Of a stretch of DNA of 20,131 nt, positions 1 to 6,991 are shown in pieces. Within the stretch, counting starts at the first letter, position 1. Every line of letters starts with the position of its first letter. Both the position numbers and the translations under genes were made by a program. The notes under the pieces are model-generated. The model did no database searches and had not been told where the DNA came from. It saw nothing but the letters and a program-made list of their open reading frames with translations. Source of the DNA: a virus; IMG/VR virus record IMGVR_UViG_3300036799_000072, positions 1 through 20,131 of that record, one strand, 5' to 3'.

Positions 1-1019
1 ATCGGGGGGGGGGGGGGGGCCCCCCCGGGGGGCGCCGGGGGCATACCCGGGGCCCCCGGGGGTCCGCCCGCCGCAGCGAGGCCAGCAGGCGGCCCGCCAG
101 CCGGTCCGGGCATGGGCCCGGGGCGTACTGGGCCCCCAGCCATAGGCGGGGGCGCGGGCGGTCCTGCGGGGGGCGCCGGGGGCGGTCCCGGGGGAGGTTT
201 AGGCGGGGGGGGCGGGGGCGTCGCCGCATCGCCTTTGGGCGCATTCGTGCCGGTCGGCGGGGGCGGGCCATGGCGGACACTATGGGTAATGCTCGCGGCC
301 TGTTCCGCTGCGCCCTGCGGGTAGCCTGCGCCGGTCAGCGCGCGAATCATCGCCTGCTGTTCCGCGTACTGTTCGCTGGCAATTTGAAACTGCGCCTGCG
401 CTTGGTGTAGCGCGTCGGGGTCCGGGTAGGCGGTATGCTGAATCGGTTCTACGCTGTCGTCCTCTAGCAGGTCGGTTAGCTGGTCCTCGTCCAGCCCCCG
501 GTAAAACTCCATAACCTGTTCCGGGGCGCTGTCCCAGTAGCATTTCATAATCCCGACTTTCTGGATCAGCGCGTCTTTGAACCATGTATAGAGTTCCTGC
601 CAGCCCGAATTGCGCTGATAGAACAAGTAGTTTAGATATTCGGTCGCCTGCTGCGCCTCGTCCTCGTCGCCCTCTTTGCGCGGGGTGAATTCGAGAACGG
701 ACGGGCCCGCCGTGAAAATCGACATCAGCGCCGGTAGCAGCCATTCAATCGTGTCTGATACGTCGGTCGACACTGCCGCGCTACGGTCGGGGATATCCGG
801 GGGCGCGAGATCATCCTCTGCGAGCCCCAGATAATACGACATGGCTTTATTACGTTCTGTCGCGAGGTCGTCGCCGCAAAAATTCGCGGCCTGCTGGATT
901 TCGCGGTCCGTAATCGCCCGTATGTCGTCGTCCGTCATCCGGTCTTTAGTCTTAGGTTCCGTAAAGGTTTCATGCGTAACCGTTACGTCCTCTACGTCCT
1001 GTTTAACTATGCTGGGCAT
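1..1019 (-). CDS. Phage portal protein, N-terminal part (truncated by window edge)
   Basis: The reading frame starts at the ATG at 1019 and stays open to the left edge, so about 339 residues are present and the C-terminus is missing. Portal proteins form the dodecameric ring at the capsid vertex through which DNA enters and leaves. The first 230 or so residues look like a P22/T7-type portal N-terminus: an acidic helical start, then WLLPALMSIFTAG, a Glu/Asp-rich stretch, LNYLFYQRNSGWQELYTWFKDAL and KVGIMKCYWD. From about residue 250 to the edge the protein becomes an extreme Pro/Gly/Ala low-complexity tract. At the nucleotide level that tract contains runs of 16 G, 7 C and 6 G at 4-32. The gene begins 1 bp after the terminase large subunit stop, the usual TerL-portal order. 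The family call is good; the Pro-rich insertion is unusual, and the homopolymers there may hide sequencing errors. Confidence 0.75.
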   Translation of the reverse strand, partial: MPSIVKQDVEDVTVTHETFTEPKTKDRMTDDDIRAITDREIQQAANFCGDDLATERNKAMSYYLGLAEDDLAPPDIPDRSAAVSTDVSDTIEWLLPALMSIFTAGPSVLEFTPRKEGDEDEAQQATEYLNYLFYQRNSGWQELYTWFKDALIQKVGIMKCYWDSAPEQVMEFYRGLDEDQLTDLLEDDSVEPIQHTAYPDPDALHQAQAQFQIASEQYAEQQAMIRALTGAGYPQGAAEQAASITHSVRHGPPPPTGTNAPKGDAATPPPPPPKPPPGPPPAPPAGPPAPPPMAGGPVRPGPMPGPAGGPPAGLAAAGGPPGAPGMPPAPPGGAPPPPP

Positions 1020-1020
1020 G

Positions 1021-2457
1021 TCAGGCCGCCGTCAGTTTCGGATAGTTCAATTTGCCCCCCCAGCCGCCTAGCTGGTTCGTTATGTACTGCGAGGACAGCG
1101 CCCAGTACCTGCAACTGTCCGAACCGTGACTGGCCCAATCGTGCTCAGGCGTTATCGAAAATTCGCCTAGCTTTTCGTTATATTTGCGCCGGTAGTTCGT
1201 CAGGCATTCAATCCCGCGCTGGCATTTTTCCGCGTCAAACCAGACCGTCGGCAGGAAAACGCGACAGGCGTGTATCCCTTCGTCCAGCGGCAGATTCGGG
1301 GCTATTTCGAAATTGATGCCCAGATTCTGCGCGACCTCTAAACGGCTTTTCCCGGTGCCCAGTTCGCGGACCGCGATATCGTGCGGGGCGAAATGCTGGC
1401 CGTACACATAGCGCTTATCCGCGAGGACGCGCGCGTAATGCTGTAGCCCTTCGCCTGCCGCCTCGTAGTAGTCAATCGCGCGCCGTTCGCCGCCGATATG
1501 CTGGGCGAACCAGATAGCGGTACTGTCACCCATGCCTAGGTCCCATATCGTATGGACAGGCAGCGCCGGGTCATACGGAACCCGCGTTATACGGCCCTCA
1601 AAATAGGCCGTTTCCATTTCCTTTTTATAAATCGCGCCCGGAATCTCGATCACGTCCCAGCGTCCCGACAGCAGCGCGCGCCGCGTCATTTCGTCCAGCA
1701 GTAATAGATTCGCCTCGTAGTCCGCGCCCAGATACGGGTTATCGGCCAGCCGCGCGGGTATGAACCGGCGCGACATAACGCGCTGGCTGCCATCGGCTAA
1801 TGTAACGATAAGGCGCTGTAGTGTTGCACTACCATCGTCTTTGATACCCCAGCGTTCGCGTACCCATTTATGCCCGCGCCCGCCCGGGTTGCAGTTCGCG
1901 CGCATCAGACAGCGCAGATTCGGGTTCGACGTGCGCAGCCGTGAAAACAGGTACGTGTAGCAGACGTCAGTCGCCCATTGGGTCAGTTCCTCAAACGCGA
2001 TGAACTGGAATTCGAACGACTGCCAGCGGAACCGGTCGTCCTCTGTCTGCATGTAGGACGTCGCGATTTCCGCGCCGCTGGGGAACGTCCAAATATGGTC
2101 TGTCTTGTTAAAATCCGCGCCCGGATAAGCCAGCGGATAGATTTCGTGCATGCGCGCCTCTAGCTCGCGCAGTTCGGGAAAGGTCGGGCGAAAGATAATC
2201 GCCCGATAGTCGGGCTGTAGAACCGCCTGCTGCCAGAGGCCCATCGCGTCGATAACCAGCGCGTCGGTTTTGCCCCCGCCTGCGGCCCCCCCGTATAGGA
2301 CCTCGTGTTCATTCGCCGCGAGGTATTCCGCCTGTTTGGGCGTCGGGGTCCATGTCGCGCCCTGCGGGTCCTCGTCGTCGTCCTCTAGCGCGACGTCGTC
2401 CCAGCCTTCCGGGTCCCGGCTAAGGCTTAGACGGGGGTTCGACAGCCTGCGCGGCAT
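1021..2457 (-). CDS. terL: Terminase large subunit (packaging ATPase/nuclease)
   Basis: 478 residues, normal for TerL. This motor pumps DNA through the portal and cuts concatemers. The Walker A motif GGAAGGGKT is at residues 56-64, the Walker B segment QFIAFEE at about 151-157, and a C-terminal RNase H-like nuclease domain begins near HTIWDLGMGDSTAIWF with Asp306 as the likely first metal ligand; the next acidic residue is near 329 (AIDYYEA). The N-terminal TPKQAEYLAANEHEVLYGG is the typical adenine-recognition lead-in. The start at 2457 overlaps the small subunit gene by 38 bp, as is common. A perfect copy of the phage-wide 15-bp palindrome lies inside the gene at 1818-1832 (codons around residues 209-213). 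Confidence 0.93.
   Translation of the reverse strand: MPRRLSNPRLSLSRDPEGWDDVALEDDDEDPQGATWTPTPKQAEYLAANEHEVLYGGAAGGGKTDALVIDAMGLWQQAVLQPDYRAIIFRPTFPELRELEARMHEIYPLAYPGADFNKTDHIWTFPSGAEIATSYMQTEDDRFRWQSFEFQFIAFEELTQWATDVCYTYLFSRLRTSNPNLRCLMRANCNPGGRGHKWVRERWGIKDDGSATLQRLIVTLADGSQRVMSRRFIPARLADNPYLGADYEANLLLLDEMTRRALLSGRWDVIEIPGAIYKKEMETAYFEGRITRVPYDPALPVHTIWDLGMGDSTAIWFAQHIGGERRAIDYYEAAGEGLQHYARVLADKRYVYGQHFAPHDIAVRELGTGKSRLEVAQNLGINFEIAPNLPLDEGIHACRVFLPTVWFDAEKCQRGIECLTNYRRKYNEKLGEFSITPEHDWASHGSDSCRYWALSSQYITNQLGGWGGKLNYPKLTAA
1797..1832. promoter_or_regulatory. Paired 15-bp palindromic sites inside terL
   Basis: GTAGTGTTGCACTAC at 1818-1832 is a perfect match to the repeated phage operator. 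A degraded partner, CTAATGTAACGATAA, sits exactly 21 bp away at 1797-1811 and matches the consensus at 10 of 15 positions. Read leftward, the 36-bp block matches the paired sites at 11898-11933 at 29 of 36 positions, including part of the spacer, so it looks like the same module rather than a chance palindrome. It lies well inside an essential gene, so it may be a transcription-blocking site or a partition site rather than a normal promoter operator. Confidence 0.6.
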
Positions 2458-2980
2458 AGTCCTGTTCTACCGCTGTGTCCTCGCGTTCCATCGTTTCCAT
2501 GGTCGTTTCCATGGTCGCTTTCATCGGGTATTCAATCGGGCGCGCGTTCAATGCGTCCGCGCCCGGGGGCGTCGTGTCGACCAGTTTCGATTCCGGTTTC
2601 CATTTCGACGGGCAGCGATTCACTAACCACCATTTGCAGGCCGCGACGTCGGGCGGGAAATACTCGCGTTTGATTGCCTCGCGCCCGTCTACCTGAATTT
2701 TCATTTCATGTTCGAACCCGACGCAGCGCTTGTAGAGCGCCTCGACGACCTCGTAGTCCGCGATCACGCGCCCCGCGTCTATCGCGGCGTCGAACTGCGG
2801 GTAAAGGTGCCGCCATTTGTTGAACGTATGGCGGTCCGCGCCCAGATTGCGGGCGATTTCCGCATGCGACAGACCCAGCAGCGCGAGCTTTCGCGCAAAC
2901 ACGACAAAACGCGGGTCGAACGATCCCGGGTCCTCGCGTTCATAGATAATTTTTTCGGTCAGGTTTCGACTAAGCGTCAT
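2420..2980 (-). CDS. terS: Terminase small subunit
   Basis: 186 residues. It recognises the packaging site and loads the large subunit. The N-terminal half carries a helix-turn-helix (LALLGLSHAEIARNLGADRHTFNKW). This is followed by the segment seen in many small terminases: a helix with DYEVVEALYKRCVGFE and then PPDVAACKWWLVNRCPSKW. The C-terminus is acidic and Met/Glu/Thr-rich, as expected for a tail contacting TerL. The ATG at 2980 is preferred over longer readings because it overlaps the upstream stop codon as ATGA. The 3' end overlaps terL by 38 bp. Confidence 0.88.
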   Translation of the reverse strand: MTLSRNLTEKIIYEREDPGSFDPRFVVFARKLALLGLSHAEIARNLGADRHTFNKWRHLYPQFDAAIDAGRVIADYEVVEALYKRCVGFEHEMKIQVDGREAIKREYFPPDVAACKWWLVNRCPSKWKPESKLVDTTPPGADALNARPIEYPMKATMETTMETMEREDTAVEQDYAAQAVEPPSKP

Positions 2981-3477
2981 CGCGGGATACCGCCAAACTT
3001 TTGTCCTGCCAGCATTTGCAGCAGGTTTTGCTGGCCGGTCGCCGCAGTCAATCCTGCGGGCTGCGCCATCATAGAGGTCTGCTGCGGAACGAAATTGATA
3101 GGCTGGCCGCTGCCCGGACGCGCGCCTGCCGGGGCATGCGGGGGGGTCTGCTGGTCTAGCCCGCCTGTCTTGCCTGCCGCGCCCGCCAGCGCCCCCCAGT
3201 TCGGGCCCCCGCCCGCGTCTTTCATCGCTTGGGTCCAATCCTGCGCGTCCTGTACGCCCTGAATGCCGCCTAACGCCGCTGGCTGCATCTGGACGCCCTG
3301 ATAGTTCGCCTGCTGGCCCCCGGGCATCGTGAACTGAGACGCGGCCCCGCCATCGGACGTAAAAGGCGACGCGACCGCGCTCGCGTCCGCGCCGCTGCCG
3401 AAACGGTCTTTCAGGCTGGACCAGAGGCTATCCATACCGGCGCCGCTGCCGTCTGCGCCGCTCGCATTGCTACCCAT
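2977..3477 (-). CDS. Gly/Ala/Gln-rich phage protein of unknown function
   Basis: 166 residues, rich in Gly, Ala, Gln, Met and Pro, with no membrane segment and no motif I recognise. Only a short N-terminal stretch (MDSLWSSLKDRFGSG) looks able to form an amphipathic helix; the rest appears disordered. Its stop codon overlaps the small terminase start as ATGA, so the two are translationally coupled. A GGGGG ribosome-binding site precedes the ATG. The position between an Ig-like-domain protein and the terminase suggests a virion or assembly role, such as a scaffold, decoration or head-associated protein, but that is inference. Confidence 0.75.
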   Translation of the reverse strand: MGSNASGADGSGAGMDSLWSSLKDRFGSGADASAVASPFTSDGGAASQFTMPGGQQANYQGVQMQPAALGGIQGVQDAQDWTQAMKDAGGGPNWGALAGAAGKTGGLDQQTPPHAPAGARPGSGQPINFVPQQTSMMAQPAGLTAATGQQNLLQMLAGQKFGGIPR

Positions 3478-3486
3478 GGCGACCCC

Positions 3487-4275
3487 CTAGGTAAAGGTCA
3501 CGCTAGCCGTGCCGGATACCGTGCCGCTGGTCGCGGTCAGGACGACGCTTTCCGGGACCGTGTCGACGACGTCGACCGCGAGCGTCCCATCTGCGGCTGT
3601 CGTGCCGCTGGCAGGCGTCGGGCTTGCCGTGCCCATATCGCAGGTCATCGACAGAGGCGCCGCCATCGGGGCGCTGTTCTGGTCCAGCACGGTAAAGCGA
3701 ACCGTGTTAGCCGCTGCGCCATCGGCCAGCGCGCTATCGGCTACGACTGCGCCACTAATGCTGGTCACGCGCGAGGCGCCGTCGATTGCCGCGTAGGCTT
3801 TGCGAATCAGCCCGACCGCGATTTCCTGCGCGATGCCCGACGCGTAGACCTCTATTTCGGTCGCGTCGCCGCTGGTAATCGCTTGTTCGATTACGGCAGA
3901 CATGGCCGTCAGGTATTCCGCATTGATGGTTTGCGGATACATGCGCAGGTCCGCGACCGGGTCCGCGCTGGTCGTCGCCGGATTACCGGGAATGCCCGGG
4001 GCGGTTCGTTCTGGCAGGGTCGGGGGAACGCGTCCGCTGCGCCATGCGAGGCGGATAGCTTCGTTGCGCAGGTCTGCGGGACTGATTGGATAGATAGGCG
4101 CGCTGCCGGGTTCGCCGTTCGCCGCTGCGCGCGCTGCCTCTGCGTCCAGATAGGGGCTCGCCGCTGGCGGGGGCATGTCGCCCGGGGCGCCGGTCGGACC
4201 GACTGCGGTCGTCGCGGGGGCGGTCGGGGCGGGTCCCGGTGCCGGGGGGATTTCCTGCGTTTGCGGGTCGCTCAT
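3487..4275 (-). CDS. Ig-like (Big_1-type) domain protein, probable virion component
   Basis: 262 residues in three parts. Residues 1-60 are Pro/Ala-rich and probably disordered. About 60-160 is helical (SPADLRNEAIRLAWRSGRVPP, then AEYLTAMSAVIEQAITSGDATEIEVYASGIAQEIAVGLIRKAY). About 175-262 is an all-beta segment (VRFTVLDQNSAPMA ... GTTAADGTLAVDVVDTVPESVVLTATSG ... ASVTFT) with the rhythm of bacterial Ig-like Big_1/invasin domains. Such domains decorate phage capsids and tails and can bind carbohydrate weakly. It is the first gene after the candidate late promoter and terminator. Its GGAGGG ribosome-binding site lies directly after the terminator T-tract. Function is inferred from domain type and position only. 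Confidence 0.75.
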   Translation of the reverse strand: MSDPQTQEIPPAPGPAPTAPATTAVGPTGAPGDMPPPAASPYLDAEAARAAANGEPGSAPIYPISPADLRNEAIRLAWRSGRVPPTLPERTAPGIPGNPATTSADPVADLRMYPQTINAEYLTAMSAVIEQAITSGDATEIEVYASGIAQEIAVGLIRKAYAAIDGASRVTSISGAVVADSALADGAAANTVRFTVLDQNSAPMAAPLSMTCDMGTASPTPASGTTAADGTLAVDVVDTVPESVVLTATSGTVSGTASVTFT

Positions 4276-4290
4276 TTCGGGCCGCCCTCC

Positions 4291-4322
4291 AAAAAAAAAC
4301 GCCCGCTATTGCGTAGCGGGCG
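4291..4322 (-). terminator. Intrinsic terminator in the late leader (tR'-like)
   Basis: A 9-bp stem CGCCCGCTA/TAGCGGGCG (4300-4308 and 4314-4322) with loop TTGCG is followed, reading leftward, by nine T. It lies between the candidate late promoter and the first late gene, and the next gene's ribosome-binding site begins straight after the T-tract. As placed it should stop leftward transcription before the late genes unless polymerase is made terminator-resistant, which is what Q proteins do. Confidence 0.9.
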
Positions 4323-4395
4323 ATTGTGAAAAACGAGGGGTTGATTCTGCATCGAACCGAAAGGCCCATTGATGGAACCTATCGAATCAGGCCGG

Positions 4396-4425
4396 ATTAT
4401 AGGCGGTTTTGTTGACCGTCCCCAA
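4396..4425 (-). promoter_or_regulatory. Candidate late promoter (leftward, pR'-like)
   Basis: Reading leftward there is a perfect -10 hexamer, TATAAT (4401-4396), with TTGGGG (4425-4420) 18 bp upstream as a weak -35. A start near 4389 would give a leader of about 65 nt before the terminator hairpin. A GGTCAA copy lies in the promoter spacer and two more, as an inverted repeat, lie just upstream. The arrangement Q gene, promoter, terminator, late genes is the lambdoid late switch. Confidence 0.6.
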
Positions 4426-4454
4426 AGACTTTATTTTGACCATTTCGGTCAAAA
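4412..4454. repeat. TTGACC/GGTCAA repeats around the late promoter
   Basis: TTTTGACC (4434-4441) and GGTCAAAA (4447-4454) form a perfect 8-bp inverted repeat with a 5-bp spacer. A further TTGACC is at 4412-4417, inside the spacer of the candidate late promoter. The hairpin overlaps the stop codon of the Q-like gene. It could be a weak terminator for that gene (no T-tract follows) or, together with the third copy, a binding element for the Q-like protein. Confidence 0.5.
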
Positions 4455-4877
4455 CGCATGCTGGTAAAGGCCCAGCGGTTCGTTTTCGGGACGTTGCAGG
4501 CGCGCGGCCCGGTTGATTTCGTCCAGCCGGATAGCGGCCCGATACGCGCGTTTGCGGAACGTGCGCAGCCGCTTATAGATTGCGTCGTCGGATAGCGCGC
4601 AGGCGTCCGATAACTCTTTGACGCTGCGGGCTGGAAACAGGTAGTAAATCAGGAAGGTTCGCCGCGTATCGTCGTCGGGCTGGGCATTGATTGCCGTGTT
4701 GAACAGCGACATTTCAGAGGACAGCCAAACGACCGGCGCGTTACGCAGTTTGCCGGGTTGCAGGCGGGCCAGAATGCCCTTTTGCATCGGGGGCGCTATC
4801 AGACCGTGGGCGCGATGCCATGCGGCCCAGCGCAGACAGAATAGGTGTAACTGCTGGTCGCTCAAGGTTTCGCGCAT
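4449..4877 (-). CDS. Q-like late antiterminator
   Basis: 142 residues. The layout resembles the phage 82-type Q family: an N-terminal WAAWHRAHG segment, a middle LPGxLRN-like stretch (LQPGKLRNAPVVW), and a C-terminal sigma-region-4-like helix-turn-helix (DDDTRRTFLIYYLFPARSVKELSDACALSDDAIYKRLRTFRKRAYRAAI). Q proteins bind near the late promoter, join paused RNA polymerase and let it pass terminators. The ATG at 4877 is chosen because GGAGG lies 8 nt upstream; the longer ATG at 4892 has no ribosome-binding site. It ends the parA operon and is followed at once by a TATAAT promoter and an intrinsic terminator, which strongly supports the assignment. A simple HTH regulator is the alternative. Confidence 0.68.
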   Translation of the reverse strand: MRETLSDQQLHLFCLRWAAWHRAHGLIAPPMQKGILARLQPGKLRNAPVVWLSSEMSLFNTAINAQPDDDTRRTFLIYYLFPARSVKELSDACALSDDAIYKRLRTFRKRAYRAAIRLDEINRAARLQRPENEPLGLYQHAF

Positions 4878-4920
4878 GGGTCGTTCCTCCATACGAGAAT
4901 GTAGCGCGCAGGCGACCTGT

Positions 4921-5133
4921 TTACAATCGTTCCGGGCTTTCCTGTTCGATCCATTCCCATTGGTAATGGACCCGCGCGAGGCGTTCGCGGGCCGCCTGCG
5001 GGTCCATTCCGACCAGCCAGCGGATTATGGGCGCGGCCCGCGTACAGCGCCATGGCTGGCCCGGGCCCTCGCGCACATAGACCGCGCCCGCGTCAAAATG
5101 CGGGGCCATCACGCGCAGGATTTTCTGTTCCAT
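4921..5133 (-). CDS. Small conserved phage protein (APHF...AAPIIRW type)
   Basis: 70 residues. The pattern APHFDAGAVY ... CTRAAPIIRWLVGMDPQAARERLARVHYQWEWI matches a small uncharacterised family I have seen in many temperate phages, often in the stretch before the late antiterminator. No membrane segment or catalytic motif is visible. The start at 5133 overlaps the upstream gene by 41 bp and the stop lies about 40 bp before the Q-like gene start, so it belongs to the same leftward operon. Function unknown. Confidence 0.7.
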   Translation of the reverse strand: MEQKILRVMAPHFDAGAVYVREGPGQPWRCTRAAPIIRWLVGMDPQAARERLARVHYQWEWIEQESPERL

Positions 5134-5338
5134 GGTTCATCAGTCGCTCGCGGTCCGTGCGTAGCTGGGCCGCGATGGTTTCGAGTAGTTCGGGCAGAAC
5201 CGCGAGCGTCGCCGCGTCTGCCTGTACGGCAAAGCCCGGGCCCAGTTTGCCGTTCGTCAAAATCAATAGCACGCCGGTACTTTCGGCCTGTTCCCGGCAG
5301 TAGGTCGCGAGGTCGTCGTATTTGCCCGGGCCGTTCAT
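5093..5338 (-). CDS. Hypothetical phage protein
   Basis: 81 residues from the ATG at 5338, whose ATGA overlaps the stop of the upstream gene; the longer in-frame start at 5389 would run deep into that gene. The sequence is mixed: a helical start (KYDDLATYCREQAESTG), a central strand (VLLILTNGKLGPGFAVQAD) and a leucine-rich helix (LAVLPELLETIAAQLRTDRERL). No family recognised. It sits in the tightly packed leftward operon between parA and the Q-like gene. Confidence 0.7.
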   Translation of the reverse strand: MNGPGKYDDLATYCREQAESTGVLLILTNGKLGPGFAVQADAATLAVLPELLETIAAQLRTDRERLMNHGTENPARDGPAF

Positions 5339-5715
5339 GGTTCCGCCCGCGCTGCGCGGTCCAGCAGGTCTGCTAGGTCTAGCCCGCATTCGTCGCGGAT
5401 TATGTCGCCTATCTGCGCTATGCGCGTCGCTTCAAATTCCACGCGTTCGCGATAGTAGGCGGGCGCGTCGTCGAACTGCTGGACGAACGCGCGTAATTCG
5501 ATCAGGCCGCCCAGCAGTAGCAGGTTATCGCCATTGCGGGCGATTTCGTCCTCTATCGCGTTCGCGCGAACGCGCGCGGCGTCCACACATTCCTGATAGC
5601 TATGTTGTCGCCCGCGCGCCATGCCCGCGTCGCGCATAATCGCCAGCAGTAGCATAAGGGCGGAACTGTCCACGACTGCGACCCGCAGGCCGTTGTCGTC
5701 GTCGGGTTTGTTCAT
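5335..5715 (-). CDS. Hypothetical helical phage protein
   Basis: 126 residues, mostly predicted helix (VDSSALMLLLAIMRDAG, ECVDAARVRANAIEDEIARNGDNLLLLGGLIELRAFVQQF), with an acidic C-terminal helix ending in DLADLLDRAARAEP. No motif or family recognised. A GAGGAC ribosome-binding site precedes the ATG at 5715. The stop overlaps the next gene as ATGA, so translation is probably coupled. Part of the parA-to-Q operon. Confidence 0.75.
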   Translation of the reverse strand: MNKPDDDNGLRVAVVDSSALMLLLAIMRDAGMARGRQHSYQECVDAARVRANAIEDEIARNGDNLLLLGGLIELRAFVQQFDDAPAYYRERVEFEATRIAQIGDIIRDECGLDLADLLDRAARAEP

Positions 5716-5724
5716 GTCGTGTCC

Positions 5725-6099
5725 TCACCAATTGACGTATTCTCGCGCCGGGTCGCCGTCCGGGCGACGTCTGCCGGTCGTCGGGTCGCGGTGCCATCCC
5801 CCGGGTTCGTCCTCGCCGTCGCGGGTCGTCCATTCGGCCAGCGCCCGCAGCGCGTCCGCGTAACTCTCATAGCACCATCGCCGCTCATAGCCCCAGCGAT
5901 CAATGCCCGCCAGTATCGCGTAGGTGAACCTCAGTTTGGTAATGCAGGCGTCCTGCCCGTCCGGGAATATGACGTAGTCCGTATAGCCGTTCGCCGCGCA
6001 TATGTCGGGCCCAGTGTCAGCGGTCGCGGTCGCTGCGACTTCCTGCATGATAGCGACCGCTGCGCGTAGCCGCGTTAGCAGCAGTTCGTCGTCGCTCAT
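5725..6099 (-). CDS. Hypothetical phage protein
   Basis: 124 residues starting at MSDDELLLTRLRAAVAIMQE. The ATG at 6099 is chosen because it forms an ATGA overlap with the membrane protein gene upstream; the longer open frame to 6315 has shadow-like Arg/Pro/Gly composition. The N-terminal third is helical. The middle has aromatic residues (NGYTDYVIFPDGQDACITKLRFTYAILAGIDRWGYERRWCYE) and the C-terminus is Asp/Arg/Gly-rich. No family recognised. Confidence 0.7.
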   Translation of the reverse strand: MSDDELLLTRLRAAVAIMQEVAATATADTGPDICAANGYTDYVIFPDGQDACITKLRFTYAILAGIDRWGYERRWCYESYADALRALAEWTTRDGEDEPGGWHRDPTTGRRRPDGDPAREYVNW

Positions 6100-6566
6100 A
6101 GAGCGACCCCTGATAAATGCTGCTGGACGTGTTCCGCTGCCTGCGCGACGCGAAACGGCTGGACGCGCCGGACGAGTGCCGCCGTATCGTAGCCCATCGA
6201 CGTCGCGCGCCATAGATGGACCTGTAGCAGCAGGAACGGCTGGACCCAGAGAACCCAGACCGCGAGGACGCCCATTTCGACCGCGAGGCCCGTACCGGAC
6301 AGATAGACGCCCCATAACCAGCTAGCCGTAACAATCGCATAGACGACCAGCGGCCCCGCGCAGATTGACGCTTTTTCCGCCCAGAATGCGAATGCGTCGC
6401 GACTGCGGCAGCGTTCAATAAACGCCTCTGTTTCGTGCGGGTCGCATAACGGCGCGAGTAGGCAGGCCATGCCCGAATGGACCCGGTAAATGAACGCTGC
6501 CATTTCGATGCCGCGCAGATACCAGCCAAAAATCCAGTCGAAAATCCGGTCTAACATTCTATCCAT
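6096..6566 (-). CDS. Small membrane protein
   Basis: 156 residues with hydrophobic segments around residues 70-95 (ICAGPLVVYAIVTASWLWGVYL) and 95-118 (GLAVEMGVLAVWVLWVQPFLLL), so probably two membrane helices; the aromatic N-terminus (IFDWIFGWYLRGIEMAAFIY) may associate with the membrane. The rest is cytoplasmic-looking with charged helices. A GAGGG ribosome-binding site precedes the ATG at 6566. It follows the RHH gene by 14 bp. Function unknown; a role in superinfection exclusion or lysis is possible but nothing in the sequence decides it. Confidence 0.72.
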   Translation of the reverse strand: MDRMLDRIFDWIFGWYLRGIEMAAFIYRVHSGMACLLAPLCDPHETEAFIERCRSRDAFAFWAEKASICAGPLVVYAIVTASWLWGVYLSGTGLAVEMGVLAVWVLWVQPFLLLQVHLWRATSMGYDTAALVRRVQPFRVAQAAEHVQQHLSGVAL

Positions 6567-6580
6567 GGGTCTGCCCTCGT

Positions 6581-6982
6581 TTATTGGGCGCGCGCGCGTT
6601 TTCTGGCTGCCGCCCGGGTCGCCGCGCGTCGCGCGTCGCGTTTCGCTTGTGCCGCCGCGCGGTTTTTTTCGACCTGTTCGCGCGCTGCGACCTCTGCCGC
6701 TTCCTGTTCGCGCAAATGTTCAAAATGCGCCGCGATAATGCGCTGTAAATACATCGACCGGCTATAACCGTATTCTGCCGCGCGTCGGTCCAGTTCGGGA
6801 ATCATGTCCGGCTGTAAATTGACCATCACGCGCTGGCGCGGCTGTTCCAGCCGGGGCGCGCGCCCGACGCCTGCGCTGCTGCCGTTACGTTCGCTGCGCG
6901 CGTCGTGCGCTGCCGCTTCAATTGCTGCCTGTTCCGCGTCCGGGTCAAGTTGCGGGACCGCTGCGGGTTTGGTGATTGCCAT
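6581..6982 (-). CDS. Ribbon-helix-helix DNA-binding protein, ParB-type centromere binder
   Basis: 133 residues. A clear RHH domain lies at about 51-90: the strand QRVMVNLQPDMIPELDRRAAEYG supplies the ribbon and first helix, and YSRSMYLQRIIAAHFEHL the second helix. The N-terminal 50 residues are acidic and probably flexible. The C-terminal 40 residues are an Ala/Arg/Lys-rich, coiled-coil-like basic tail. The gene starts 9 bp after the parA stop. In type Ib partition systems an RHH protein binds repeated centromere sites, stimulates ParA and represses the operon promoter. The palindrome cluster at 7660-7738 just upstream of parA is its likely target. Part of the N-terminal tail may stimulate the ParA ATPase, as in ParG. 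It could also be a plain transcriptional regulator. Confidence 0.75.
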   Translation of the reverse strand: MAITKPAAVPQLDPDAEQAAIEAAAHDARSERNGSSAGVGRAPRLEQPRQRVMVNLQPDMIPELDRRAAEYGYSRSMYLQRIIAAHFEHLREQEAAEVAAREQVEKNRAAAQAKRDARRAATRAAARKRARAQ

Positions 6983-6991
6983 TTTCTTACC

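Noticed and set aside
280-744. 154-codon leftward frame near the window start
   Set aside because: It is an alternate frame of the portal gene, with Arg/Gly/Pro-rich shadow composition.
4335-4386. tRNA-like GGTTCGA and GATTC/GAATC pairing in the late leader
   Set aside because: No cloverleaf with a 7-bp acceptor stem and a proper T-arm can be drawn; it is probably leader RNA structure.
6017-6529. 170-codon leftward frame
   Set aside because: Ser/Arg-rich shadow of the membrane protein gene at 6096-6566, which has the ribosome-binding site and ATGA coupling.
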